A stretch of 64,000 nt of DNA from Scilla litardierei (lineage: Eukaryota; Streptophyta; Magnoliopsida; Asparagales; Asparagaceae): positions 323,935,938 to 323,999,937 of the forward strand of contig CM061141.1 of NCBI GenBank assembly GCA_030789695.1. The letters run 5' to 3'. Below the pieces are notes generated by a model. It worked only from the letters and a program-made list of their open reading frames with translations. It was not told the origin of the DNA and did not search any database. The first letter of the stretch is position 1, and each line of letters begins with the position of its first letter. Positions 35,191 to 46,368 of the stretch are shown here, one piece after another. The translations under genes and the position numbers were made by a program.

Positions 35191-35920
35191 ATGGATGGTT
35201 TATTCGTCACCCTAGTCGACCGTCTCTACCATCTTGCCCTCTTTGTGGGTGGTCTAGCGACATTGGGATTGACGATTAGCGTCATCCCAACACCCCAGTC
35301 CCTGGAGCTAGGTTCTCCAGCGGACTGTTCCTCGGGGCCCCACGAGGCAACCCTGGCCATCGTGTACGCATTCATATCACTTGGATGCGTATCATGCTGT
35401 GTTCTAATGATGGCGTGGGCAAGGTATAAATTACTTTCCCTTTTCCACGACGCAATCGACGAGAGGATGCGAGCACGGACCGCCACCGCTCTTTTCATGA
35501 GGGGGTTTCTCTTCGCTACAATGGTCGTGCTCATCGTTGGCCTCGCCTCGGCCGTAATGACTGCATTTTACATGATGCAGGTAATATATTGTAACGCTTT
35601 TTTTTCAATTATTAACGACATTTCACTTTTCCTTCAAAAAATTTGCTTGCGTTGATGTGTGATTGTTGATGTGTGATTGCACGCAGGTGAAGACACAAAA
35701 ATTTGCTTGCATGAGCACCGGCATCATGTGTGTCACTTATGTAGGCATCGGTCTCCTAGCTATCGTTACGGCGCTATTCTCGTACGATACGGCTAGAATA
35801 ATTTTTGGTAAGTTTCTCTTGTAACTAAATATATTCTATCATCAATATATTTGCAACTCTAATATGTTTTATTTATTTATTTTTTTTGGATATATAGGCA
35901 CCAATGAGGATGGAGCTTGA
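35191..35920 (+). CDS. Four-pass membrane protein of unknown function (three exons)
   Basis: Exons at 35191-35580, 35687-35807 and 35898-35920 join in phase to give 177 residues and a TGA. Borders are GT-AG (CAG/GTAATA, CGCAG/GTGAAG, TTG/GTAAGT, ATAG/GCACC). The start MDGLFVTLVDRLYHLALF is the first ATG. The frame stays open upstream to about 35116, and TTTTCACAG before the ATG could be an acceptor for an extra 5' exon. Hydrophobic segments lie at about residues 14-36, 54-80, 100-128 and 137-160. They are separated by a Pro/Ser/Gly loop with a cysteine (about 38-52) and a basic loop (MRARTATALFMRG). I do not recognise the family. The consistent splicing and composition argue for a real gene, perhaps lineage-restricted. 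Neighbouring sequence gives no functional clue. Confidence 0.7.
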
Positions 35921-36579
35921 ACTTCAAGGCATGTATAAATAATATGTGTGCAAGTTGAATGGCTATTACTGTGGCAAAACAAGCCAATCAAAAGGGGTTA
36001 TGCTTATTTTGATACAAGGTGGATGTACATTACTAAAACTCATTGTTCCTGGTTCTTAAGATGGCCCAGTTAATGGCAATCCTTGTGCCTTTTAACTCAA
36101 ATATGACTTTATGCAAACATATAGTTCAGCATAATACACATGCAACCCTCTATTGCTACGCATATGGCTTTTGTCACAGCAAAATATAAAACGGGTAAGC
36201 AATTAGCAGGCACAACCACACTTTTGCCCAAAAATAATACTACAAACAATGCACGCACAGAAAATGAAAATATAGAAGATGATGTTAGCGTATTGAAATC
36301 AGTTGTCATTTGCAATGTCAAATCCAGTTTTGTTCCCTTTATCAGCGTCATTGTAATTAAATCCTCTCCTATGAGATAACGTAAGAGCTTTTTTATAGAT
36401 GTTTGCAAAATTTTAAAATATACTCTAAGCAAATTATGACGGAACACACAAGGACACAATCAATCTAGGCTCATAACATAAGTACACAAAATATATAATG
36501 AAAATCTATAAAGTGACAAAAAAAGTTAAATGGTAAAGTGTGAGGAAAAAACTAAAGCTCATCATCCCTCAGCCCACCA
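35921..36579. other. 3' flank of the membrane-protein gene
   Basis: Likely 3' UTR followed by AT-rich intergenic DNA. Opposing open frames around 36109-36459 are uncommitted and resemble nothing known. Confidence 0.4.
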
Positions 36580-36790
36580 AACATCTCCTGCCCTGTAATG
36601 TTCCAGCAGTAAAATCAAATTTTTCCACAATAATTGTGGCTGTGCCTGTAATGTTTGTGTGGAAATCCTACCCTGTAATGTTTGTGGAAATCAAATTTTT
36701 CCACAATAATTCCACAATAACATCTCCTGCCCTGTAATGTGTGTGTGGAAATCCTACAGATGGACTTCAACAATAATTGTAGCTGTGCAA
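36580..36790. repeat. Short imperfect tandem repeats
   Basis: The phrases CTGCCCTGTAATGT, TGTGTGGAAATCCTAC and TTTTTCCACAATAATT each recur two or three times within about 200 bp, in rearranged order. Confidence 0.7.
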
Positions 36791-37619
36791 ACAAAAAAAT
36801 CTAACATTTAAAAAAAATGGTTAATACTTGATCTAGGGAATGATGTTGCTGGATTCTGACTTAAAAAGATTTGGATTATATCCTATAGCTGATGGATATA
36901 TGTAAGGGAATCAAACTAGTTATATGCACATCAAAAGGGGAAAAGACCGGAAAAGAGTCCAATTACCCAGGGTTTTGCAGGACTACGTCACAACGAAAGG
37001 TTGTTGGTGATTATACGATTTTGATTCCTAGTTATGTTTAATCGTCCATGGCAAACATTCTATAATCAAAATCTGTAAGTTTCTTCAACAAATAGGAGGT
37101 TAAAAAGTTTAGACTTGAACGGGGTCAGACTTAATAGTACTTCAATGTCATAATGATATGATTTGGGGTTTGAATCATCGGTTCGATTTGGACTCTGATT
37201 TCAAACATCCATCTCTTCAAATTTGATTTAACTTTTGATCGAACAAGCCTTTTTCGATAAACATTGATTTGATTGGGATAAAAGGTAAATGAATCTAAAG
37301 AAAGGGTATGGACATTTTTTACGATAGTTCATCCAACTTCTAAACCACTACTCTTCGGATCCATCATGTAGCTGGACCAGATTTCAATAGTAAACTTACA
37401 AATTAGCATGTAATCTATCGACTCTAATTTAACCTCTTCAACGTTACTAGTCAAATTATATGGTCTGGGTTTTTTTTTGCCATACTTCCCCTCATTTTAA
37501 TTGTTTGCTAAAGTTTTCCATCAAAATAGATTATTTGGTCTAGTTTAAATTCCGCTTCCCAATTTATTCCCAAGTAGTTTCACGATAGCTTTTAGAGTCG
37601 GTGTTCTCTCTCACTATAG
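36791..37619. other. Intergenic, no feature recognised
   Basis: AT-rich sequence without coding potential or a repeat structure I can support. Confidence 0.4.
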
Positions 37620-37853
37620 CCAAGTAAAATATAGAACTTATATAATAATATGAACTGCTACGTTATATACTTACATGCATAAATGGTTACCCATCAAGCA
37701 GTATCCTCACATCTTTTATTAAGAGAGCAGGAATAACCAAGTAAAATATAAAACTTAAATAATAATCTCAACTGCTAGGTTATATACTTAAATGCATAAA
37801 TGGTTACCCATCAAGCAGTATCCTCGCATCTTTTATTAAGAAAGCAGGAATAC
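37620..37853. repeat. 117-bp direct tandem duplication
   Basis: 37620-37736 and 37737-37853 align along their length with a few substitutions (for example CATGCATAAATGGTTACCC in both). Non-coding. Confidence 0.9.
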
Positions 37854-38575
37854 CATGAAAGTGTGATACAAATCAAATTTGAATTAGGAACCACATGCAT
37901 TATGCATTAGAATTATCAGGTCCACAACACTGATATGTCTCGAATACATTATAGCATACAAAGGCAATCACATTAAAAAGATAAACTGAGAAAAATTTCA
38001 GTTAGCAAGATTTTGGCTACAAAATGCAGAAAGTAATTGCTCACTGATTTGAAATCAACCCAGGAAAAGAAAATACAAAAACTCCAAAACATCGAATCAA
38101 CCATTCAGAGTTAAAGAACATAATTGAGTTACATCATCCATGTGGAATTCCTCCAAGCATGCCACATGTTTACCATTCCTCCAATCCTAAAACAATATCT
38201 GGGGGAAATAAAAACCATCACATTAACATGGGTATGCCATGAAAATAATAAGACTACTGCATACAACTTAAACTTTGGATACAATTGATATGACCGATGA
38301 AAAGTTTTTCCAAAAATTCCAAAATAATAATTGGAGAGATTAGTTGCCAGCAAGAATACGCTAACTGTAAACCACCCAAATGAACATCATTTGATAAGGA
38401 GATTAGTCTTGCCAGAAAAAAAAAGAAATAGAAAACATGTACAGATTCATTACCAAGTCAATATAAATAAATCTGTGATTTTCCAAAATGGTGACTTTGC
38501 CAAGATTGTTAAAACATTTCTGAAATTTAAAAGCATACAAAAAATAATCAAAGGAAGCTACTCAAAAGAGGCAAC
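37854..38575. other. Intergenic, no feature recognised
   Basis: AT-rich. Short open frames on both strands show no domain signature. Confidence 0.35.
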
Positions 38576-38663
38576 CTATGCTCTCAGGCTAATGTTTTCG
38601 GTTTAGATCTGTTTGGGTTCTATGCTCTCAGGCTAATGTTTTCGGTTCAAATATGTTTGGGTT
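38576..38663. repeat. 44-bp tandem duplication
   Basis: CTATGCTCTCAGGCTAATG and the following GTTTTCGGTT...GTTTGGGTT occur twice back to back. Confidence 0.85.
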
Positions 38664-38929
38664 CAATATGTTTTAACGAGTGGATGTCTGGTCTATCAAG
38701 AACAACGCCAATTTTTAGAATTGTAAGGACAAGTCATATAACAAAAGGGTCAAGAATTGGAAGTAAGCAAGTGCCAGCGTAATCAATTAATTGAAAAGAG
38801 CACACAGCAACGGCATAATAGCATATTCCCAAAGAATTGGCAATATGTATGAGCGCCATTATTGAGTGTAAAAACTTAAACAAGTTCGAAGTACTCGATG
38901 AAAATGGGGAAACAAAGGCATCCTACCCA

Positions 38930-39070
38930 ACTTTTTCATAAATTCCAAGTTGTAGTGTCCATTTGAGAGATACCCCGGACGATAACCATAGTTATAATTT
39001 GGACCGAGCTTTGTGAATCTTTCTTCATTAGTGGTTCCGGTCGAATGCTCATATTGATAATAAGCCAAGA
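38930..39070 (-). other. Exon-like Tyr/Asn/Gly-rich open segment, unrecognised
   Basis: The minus frame includes KLGPNYNYGYRPGYLSNGHY then NLEFMKKLG, and ends at AAAAAGTTGG/GTAGGA, a possible 5' splice site. Composition and codon texture look coding, but no partner exon or family was identified. It could be an exon remnant of an unrelated gene or a chance frame. Confidence 0.25.
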
Positions 39071-40171
39071 TGGCTCAATTTTCTAGCAACTTTGGCCATG
39101 TTTTATTATCAAGTATTCTAAAGTATTATACTGATTTTACAACTTGAGGATGCCAAATTGCTAAACAGTAAACACAAAGCAGTTTGGTAGTTTCCTTGCA
39201 TACCTAGTAAATCGCTTCACTAATAACAAAACTAACGTCATGGATGTGTTTTTATCTAGTATTTCTAATAAGCTTAGCAAACCACACAGTCAAAGATTGT
39301 TTTCCATAATGTTGATAACTCAGATAAATCATAAGTTGATGACATATACTGAAAATCAGCTGAATAGATATTGATGCGTACTGGCCTGGGGAAATGGAAG
39401 CAAGCAACCAATATTCATGATTATTGCTGTATAGTCCAAATCGCTATATATATGCTGCTATGGTGTTTACTGGCATGTCCCAGACTTTCCAAGTATATAT
39501 CGGAAGGCGGTGGTTAACATTTGATCAAGGTCTAAGTGGGGGAAATGAGTGCGGCAAACCACTCACAGTAAGATAGTCATTAAGAGTCTGCCAAAACATC
39601 AAGCGGACCTGCACCCGTTGCATGTGACACACTGATACTTAGCTAATTGAGCGATGGCCTTAACTAACAGGGCTCGCCGGTGGTCTGGCCTCGAGGGTTG
39701 AACTGGTACAGAGGCTGTTTATGCTGGTGTAGCATCTATTATTGAATTTTGCTGGTGCAGCATCTATTATCAAGACTGCATTCCATCACACAATCTATTG
39801 ACTTCGTTGCATGCTAATATGTTGCATCTGATACCAATTACAATCCATTTCCTTTGGTTGTACTAAATTTTATATGCCAAAACCTGACCAAACTAAAATT
39901 GCCGAATATACAAAAATTTTAAAACACAAGGCAATGAAAACTGAATGCAAGTTTCCAGACTTCGATGCACAAGTACAAAGTTCTCTTTGAGCATTGAATT
40001 TTGCAGTAATATATGGGAATGCAGCTATACATGAATGTATGTATGTTCATATGTACAAATGTGCCACAGTTCGTGTTTATAAAATTGGTCCCATGTTTAG
40101 AGAAGCAATAAGCTCCCAGTAACACTTCCTATATTGTCTATCATGATCCTGACATGTAAAAAAAGAGTAAC
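39071..40171. other. Intergenic, no feature recognised
   Basis: AT-rich, no supported gene. A small local repeat (GCTGGTGTAGCATCTATTA, twice at about 39722-39772) is the only structure seen. Confidence 0.35.
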
Positions 40172-40240
40172 TGGCTTGTGTGCCCTTTAGCTGCAAGTCG
40201 TAAAAAAGAACAAACCCTTCTAGTATTGCTTTGACCAGAA
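40172..40240 (-). pseudogene. Displaced copy of a prolyl-hydroxylase intron/exon border
   Basis: The sequence GTGTGCCCTTTAGCTGCAAG with its downstream CGTAAAAAAGAACAAA matches, nearly base for base, 41984-42050. That is the intron end and first codons of the last prolyl-hydroxylase exon. Only about 65 bp are shared, including the GCTTTGACCAGAA tail. It is too short to be a gene. It marks a local duplication or template-switch event. Confidence 0.7.
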
Positions 40241-40621
40241 ATCTACTTTTCAAATCTCTAACCCAAGTTTTATGGCGTAAGATAACGCTAAAATACCATT
40301 AGCTAAGGAAAAGAAGATTTTAAAAAAATTATAACTTGCGGTCTTTTCTCAAAAATGTGTACGAGTCAGAGTAGAAGAAATTTCAACAAAAAGATACACG
40401 ACCGAATACTGGTATAATTGATCTCATGGTGTAGAAAATATTTTTGCACGGATGCATACGTATTGAAAATACATCCAAAGAAACTATAACATGTATATAC
40501 ACTTTCCATCAAATGCAACAACCAACGTAACAACATGATCAACACGTAGCAGCAAATGTTGAAACATATATGCAGCGTAGGGTTAATTGCAAATAGTATA
40601 ATAAACATTATAATGAAAACA

Positions 40622-41043
40622 ATGATAATGGCATCGTTTCTCTACCGAGACCGAAGCGGAGGTATTCTACATCTTTCACAAAGTCGCTACTTGAAGACTA
40701 TTATTCAGAGATTTGGTTGTGAAAGTATGAAGTCTCTAGCTACTCTCCTAGCACCTCACTTCAAACTTTGTGCAAAGCATTGTTCAACGGATGGGAAAGA
40801 AAAGAAGTTCATGGAGAGAATACGTATGCTAATGCGGTCGGTACATATGCTAATGCGGTCGGTGTCTTGATGTATGTACGTGTCATGGCGGAGTACGCGA
40901 CCCGACCTATCACATGCGGTGAGCATGGTGAGTCAATACATGCACAATCCAGAGAGATACATTTAGTAGGATATACCAACGGCATCATTGATGTGATATC
41001 AACATATGACCGATGTATAATGATGGTCCGCATCTCAAAGTGA
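40622..41043 (+). pseudogene. Ty1-copia reverse transcriptase C-terminal fragment
   Basis: Plus-strand peptide SFLYRDRSGGILHLSQSRYL, then QRFGCESMKSLATLLAPHFK, is the conserved end of the copia RT domain (normally YRDR...GLSQ..YI..IL..F...PV.TPLA). It is followed by YANAVGVLMYVRVM (normally Y..AVGSLMY.M..TRPD) after a frameshift. The codons for YANAVG occur twice in a row, a small internal duplication. The rest of the RT, integrase and LTRs are absent nearby, so this is an isolated fragment. Confidence 0.7.
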
Positions 41044-41665
41044 CCGATCTAGAGAGGGGCAAATGTGTGCTAAGGGCTACAAGATCCCCAAGGCAACCAG
41101 CACTACTCAACACTTTGGAATAAAAAACTAAAAAATGATGGAATGAAAAAAAGGACAATAAATCAATTGAGTCAGCTCAAAACACGAATAAAAAGCAGCA
41201 CTGTCCTCGCAAAAACCAACAATCTTTGGTTGACCAATTCCAAAGGCATGAACTCAGCCACAATTATATCTAGACGCCTGTTAACTGAACTTTCTTTGTA
41301 CGCACTGTTTAAATCATATAAACACGTATCTCTTGCCAGATAACAACTCCACAACCAGCTTCCCAAAATTAGAAAAAAACGCGCACACGACGACAAGCCT
41401 GTGACCTTTTGATACACACAGTGTCCTGAATATATATTGCAGGTTCTGCAACTTCGTTTTTAAGCAAAAACAAAACAAAATCCTTGAAGGAAAGCTTCGC
41501 AAAAGAACATTTCCTTCTAGCTGATACAAATGTTTCCAAACATGGATGAAATGACATGAATGGAATAATTTCCCTAATACGCCACAAATTGATATGCCAA
41601 TTTCAAGCATTTGTAATACATGGACTGCGATGCTAATGTCTGGAACTTATCACCTCTACATGTAT
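41044..41665. other. Spacer or 3' UTR downstream of the prolyl-hydroxylase-like gene
   Basis: No coding block is recognised. It may include the 3' UTR of the gene that ends at 41666. Confidence 0.35.
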
Positions 41666-43416
41666 TTACAGTGTTCTCAGACAGTCAACATGTACACGTG
41701 GTTTCTCTGGCATTCTCCCGCGGCTACAACTGTCATCCTCATCAGTGCACTCTTCATCTGAAATCAAGGAAGTCCTCATATGTCCCTCTGTCTCGAAGGC
41801 TCTCATGCGGATCCATTTGGTTGCATACCATTTCTCGCCTTCAATAACCATACAGCTGCCATGCAGGCTGCCTTCATCCACTGTCGCATTTGGATGAAGA
41901 TTGAAAAGAATAAGAGCGTCTCCTTTAACTGGTTTCAATGCAAACCCAGCTGCTGCACAGTCCGACCATGTCTTATCCTTTGCTTGTGTGCCCTTTAGCT
42001 GCAAGTCGTAAAAAAGAACAAATCCTTCAGGTATGCTTCACCAAGAAACCCACATTTCATGCTTTGACCAGAACTTGCCAATGGATCATGCGAACCATTT
42101 CCATGTGAAAATGCAACACTAGCAATATGACTGGATGTATCACCTCTGACTTGGGGAAAACTGTCTCGCCGCCACGTGCTACAGTTGAGAGAGACATCAG
42201 AACTGTCGCAACTCGATTTCCACCATCCACCATGCTGGACCTTTCGAGATAATTATAGCCATAATGCGGTGCATGACTTTCATCTATGCCATAATGTGTT
42301 ATCTGCATGCCCTCTCCGTTATCTGAAAGCAGGAAAGGAAAGAAAAAAAAACCACGGACCATAGAAAAATAACAGCTGGAAAATTTGCAGAGCTGGTCCA
42401 ATTACTAGAACGACCATGTAGCTAGAATTTTGATCTAACCAGAAAGGAAAATCAACATGATTATGATCTGATAACCAGAACAAACATGCAGCTGAAAGAT
42501 CTGAATGGTGGGCCCAATACCTTTCGGCAGAAATGTCCAGGCTGATATTCTTTCCTTGATCTTTGAAATAATTTCATCTTTGAAATCAAAGAGTAAAATT
42601 AGATGGATTTAGGAAGCAGCTAGATTTAACTACTAAGCAATCAATAAAAATGTGATCCTCTATCTCAGAGAAATATTAAAAGAGGATTCAGCTAAAGGTT
42701 GTACCCAACACACCTCACCTCGGGCCAAGACTACACTAGAACTCAATGTATTATTTCCTGAACCAGTGTCATTGACCGAGGATTGGACTTGCTTATCATG
42801 TGCCTGCATTCAGGAGACTGGATTTAAGATGCCACCAACCAAGAAAACCAAACTGTGCATATGATGGGTCAAAAGGCTTACTTGAGAAATAAGGTGATCG
42901 CACTCCTCTTCAGAGAGAAAACCTTTATACAAGAAGGCCCTAACTTAAGGAAGTGACATAAGGGGTCAATCAAATAAAATTGGCCTACACCATGTGCTCC
43001 CGTGCAAACAACGAATATATTTAAGTGAACATATAGACTATCATGCACACCTATCTAGCATTTTCTCGTTTTGTAAGTTGTTTTGGCGAGAATAACCTTG
43101 ATCCTTGAATGAAAGTACAACCACTCATATCATAGTTCAACAGCTTAGCAGTTTTCTAATAGCTACTTTGTTCTACTTAACACAATGATAAGCAACATCC
43201 ACTAGACAAGACTTCGATGACCTGCTTGACATTGATTTGAGATAATAACAAATAGATCATACCTAGAACACGCCAATCATCGTAAGACAACTGACCTTGG
43301 ATGCCACGATAATTGCATTACTTTTGAGGGGTCAAATCCGACGGAAGAATTCTCACTCTCATGAAGAGGAATATGCACTGTTTTTGTCTTATCGCTTTCC
43401 AGGCCTATCCTACATA
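41666..43416 (-). CDS. Prolyl 4-hydroxylase-like protein, six exons, 5' exon not found
   Basis: Exons in transcription order: 43416-43296, 42939-42882, 42803-42719, 42577-42521, 42322-42144 and 41998-41666. All phases match and all borders are GT-AG. The peptide contains SVGFDPSKVMQLSWHPR, AFLYKGFLSEEECDHLIS, DEIISKIKERISAWTFLPK, NGEGMQITHY, GGNRVATVLMSLS, GGETVFPKSE and SLHGSCMVIEGEKWYATKWI. These are the hallmarks of the plant 2-oxoglutarate/Fe(II) prolyl 4-hydroxylases that modify wall proteins in ER and Golgi. The distal His (SLHG) and the 2OG-binding Lys (ATKW) are present. The HxD motif reads HYG (PHYGYNY), so an Fe ligand is missing. The C-terminal Cys-rich (ShK-like) domain begins (ECTDEDDSC) but is cut short by a stop. 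The signal-anchor exon was not found. The gene may be diverged, non-catalytic or chimeric. Confidence 0.8.
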
Positions 43417-44528
43417 CTGATAATAGGGAAGAGGTCAAGTTATAACAAGTTGAGAAGTTGGGGTTACATCGGATTTCAACATATAGCATCTAATATGCAT
43501 TTTTTGCAAAAAGAGAAATCACATCAAATTCATGCATAAACATAACCATCTGGAGTAGTACAGTGTGAGCATCCTAGTTAGCATCCTAAATAACTGATGA
43601 ACAAAAGCTCCTAACAACAGATCTCTGACGAGGATATATGCTTCATCAGGCAGATCAAAGATCGGCTGGATAAAAAGGTTATGTTGCAGAGTTTAATCCA
43701 TCACAATGAAGAACTGGACATCACAGTCAAGAATCCGACAAACGAGATCTCAACAAAAGTGTAATTCATCAAACTCTGATAGTTCAGAATAAAAAGAAGA
43801 TTTGAAAATGAAACACCAATAGAAAAGTAAATGATACGCAAAATAGTGATATGATACAAACAATGATTCTACCAATCCAGAAATGAAACTTGGAACTTTA
43901 ATGGTCTAAAAAATACCTTCCAGTTCTACCTTGTCCACTTTAATTTCAAGAGTTTTTGCATATGCAAAGAATCCCACCATCAACTGGCATGGCATAGTGT
44001 TCGGTCCAACTGAAAGCATGTCAAATAGGGCATTAGCGACTATCTTCTTTCTGTCATACAAGAACATCCAGCTTTGATTGACACATCAAACAAAATGCAA
44101 GTAAACTAGTCTTAAATTATATGAAAATAGATGATACATTTCTGACAGTAAACTGAGTTAGTTCTCTAATAACAAGTGTTCATGTTCACAAACCAGAACT
44201 TCGAGATGAACCCAAAATGAGATCTCTAAAATACATGCATCATGTTTATAATTTGTGATATTAGCAATACTCATTTCAATCATTTATGTTGACCACAAAT
44301 ACTAGTGAAGCTAAAATCCATAATAAGTTCACATCTAAATAGATATGTTCAGCATAAGGAGATACCAGGCCATGGTTGAGAGCTATGATAAACAACTTCA
44401 CCCACTTCAATTCCAGCTTCTTCCCATGTTTCTCTTCTCACTGCCTCCTCTAAGCTTTCCCCTGGATGAGAATAAAAAATAGTTGATATCAAATAAACTA
44501 CACATCTTCTTCAAGTAATATATATGCA

Positions 44529-44831
44529 CTAGAAAAAACCCCGTGCACACGTGCACGACAAAAATCAAGACGGATGACCAAAAAAGATCCGAGCGGAAGC
44601 CAAGGGGAGAGCGGAAAAGGGAGGGGGGTGTGTGGGGATTGTTGGGGGGGGTCAGAAGTGCAAAACAGCAAAAGCGATGGTTTTTTGAAAGAGGTGTAAA
44701 GGGGAAGTATTCCGCGCAATTAGGGATTCGTAGGGGGTTCTTTATGCAAAAAAAACAAAAAAAAAGGATGACTGGGACAAACGCCGACGGGACGTTTGTC
44801 CCAGTCATATCCACATGCTTTATAGAATAGA
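44529..44831 (-). mobile_element. Helitron H3, non-autonomous (303 bp)
   Basis: In minus sense it starts TCTATTCTATAAAGC and ends with hairpin CGTGCAC-GT-GTGCACG, then GGGTTTTTTCTAG, followed by T. This gives 5'-TC, a 3' hairpin plus CTAG (CTRR), and insertion next to T. A second strong inverted repeat (GACTGGGACAAACG with its complement, about 44770-44807) lies near the 5' end. No coding sequence. Confidence 0.75.
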
Positions 44832-46351
44832 CTAGTCATTACTCGTGCCCATAGGGCACGGTTTATTTAATGGCTGAGTTTTTCTCCCCCAGAAATTTCA
44901 AGTTCCCCCAAATTTCAAGTTTTCCCACAAATTTCAAGTTTCCCCCCAAATTTAAGTTTTACCCCAAAATTTAAGTCCCCCCAAAATTGTCATTACCACC
45001 TAGGACAAACTTGCCACGTAGGACAAAGCTTTGTCCTAGTAGGATAAGATTCAAAATCTTCATAGAACTGGAAAAAAAATGGCCGGAAGGGGTGAGAATA
45101 AAAAGTGTGGGTGTGTGTGTGGGGAGGGTCCATAGGCAAAAATACAAAAACTGGGGTTGTATGTGCAAAATTCCCCACCTCCTCTTTTATCCCTCAAAAT
45201 CTCATCTCTCATATTTTCTCTTATTCAATTTCCCTGTTTTATATAATAGATATCCAAATTCTCTTATCCAATTTCTCATGTCCAAATTCTCTTATCATTT
45301 TCTTTTGATAACATCCGTCTTTTATATAATAGATATCTCTTATCCAATTTCCCTTGTCCAATAACTCTTATCCAATTTCTCTTAATAACATCTCTCATTT
45401 GTAATATAGATATCTCTTATCCAATTTCTCTTGATAACATCACTCTTATCCAATTTCTATTGTCCAATATCTCTTATTCAATTTCTCTTGATAACATCCC
45501 TCTTTTATAATATAGATATCTCTTATCCAATTTATCTTGTCCAATATCTCTAATCCAATTTCTCTTGTAACATCCCTCTTTTATAATATAGATATCTCTT
45601 ATCCAATTTCTCATGTCCAATATCTCTTATCCAATTTCTCTTGATAACATCCCTCTTTTATAATATAGATATCTCTTATCCAATTTCTCTTTTCCAATAT
45701 CTCTTATCCAATTTCTCTTGATAACATCCCTCTTTTATAATATAGATATCTCTTATCCAATTTCTCTTGATAGCATCCCTCTCTTATAATATAGATATCT
45801 CTTATCCAATTTCTCTTGTCCAATATCTCTTATCCAATTTCTCTTGATAACATCCCTCTTTTATAATATAGATATATCTTATCCAATTTCTCTTGTCCAA
45901 TATCTCTTATCCAATTTCTCTTGATAACATCCCTCTTTTATAATATAGATATCTCTTATCCAATTTCTCTTGGTAACATCCCTCTCCTATAATATAGATA
46001 TCTCTTATCCAATTTCTCTTGCCCAATATCTCTTATCCAATTTCTCTTGATAACATCCCTCATTTGTAATATAGATATCACTTATCCAATTTCTCTTGAT
46101 AACATCAATCTTTTATAATATAGATATTATCCAATTTCTATTGTCAAATATCTCTTATTCAATTTCTCTTGATAGCATCCCTCTTTTATAATATAGCTAT
46201 CTCTTATCCAATTTATCTTGTCCAATATCTCTTATCCAATTTCTCTTGATAACATCCATCTTTTATAATATAGATATCTCTTATCCAATTTCTCTTGTCC
46301 AATATCTCTTATCCAATTTCTCTTGATAACATCCCTCTTTTATAATATAGA
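44832..46351 (-). mobile_element. Helitron H1, non-autonomous with amplified 5' end (1520 bp)
   Basis: Minus sense: 5' TCTATATTATAAAAGAGGG preceded by A. The 3' end is hairpin CGTGCCC-TAT-GGGCACG, then AGTAATGACTAG, followed by T. The first 1.15 kb is a tandem array of the 5' terminus. The last 300 bp hold runs like CCCAAATTTCAAG and an inverted repeat around AGGACAAAGC. The element abuts H3 exactly, its 3'-flanking T being the first T of H3. There is no Rep/helicase gene, so it would depend on an autonomous relative. Confidence 0.75.
45197..46351. repeat. Tandem array of Helitron 5'-terminal units
   Basis: About sixteen copies of a unit of roughly 50 or 75-78 bp. In the minus sense each unit contains GATATCTATATTATAAAAG, then AGGGATGTTATCAAGAG and AAATTGGATAAGAGAT. 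Long and short units alternate irregularly. The rightmost unit coincides with the Helitron H1 terminus, so the array is made of repeated 5' ends. Confidence 0.85.
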
Positions 46352-46368
46352 TATGCATATGATATAGA

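Noticed and set aside
43600..43750. Segment open on both strands between the Nudix and prolyl-hydroxylase exons
   Set aside because: Both readings look plausible but neither matches the Nudix C-terminus or the P4H N-terminus, and the splice signals are ambiguous.
45197..46351. CRISPR-like array
   Set aside because: Units are directly adjacent without unique spacers, the sequence is eukaryotic, and the units match a Helitron terminus.
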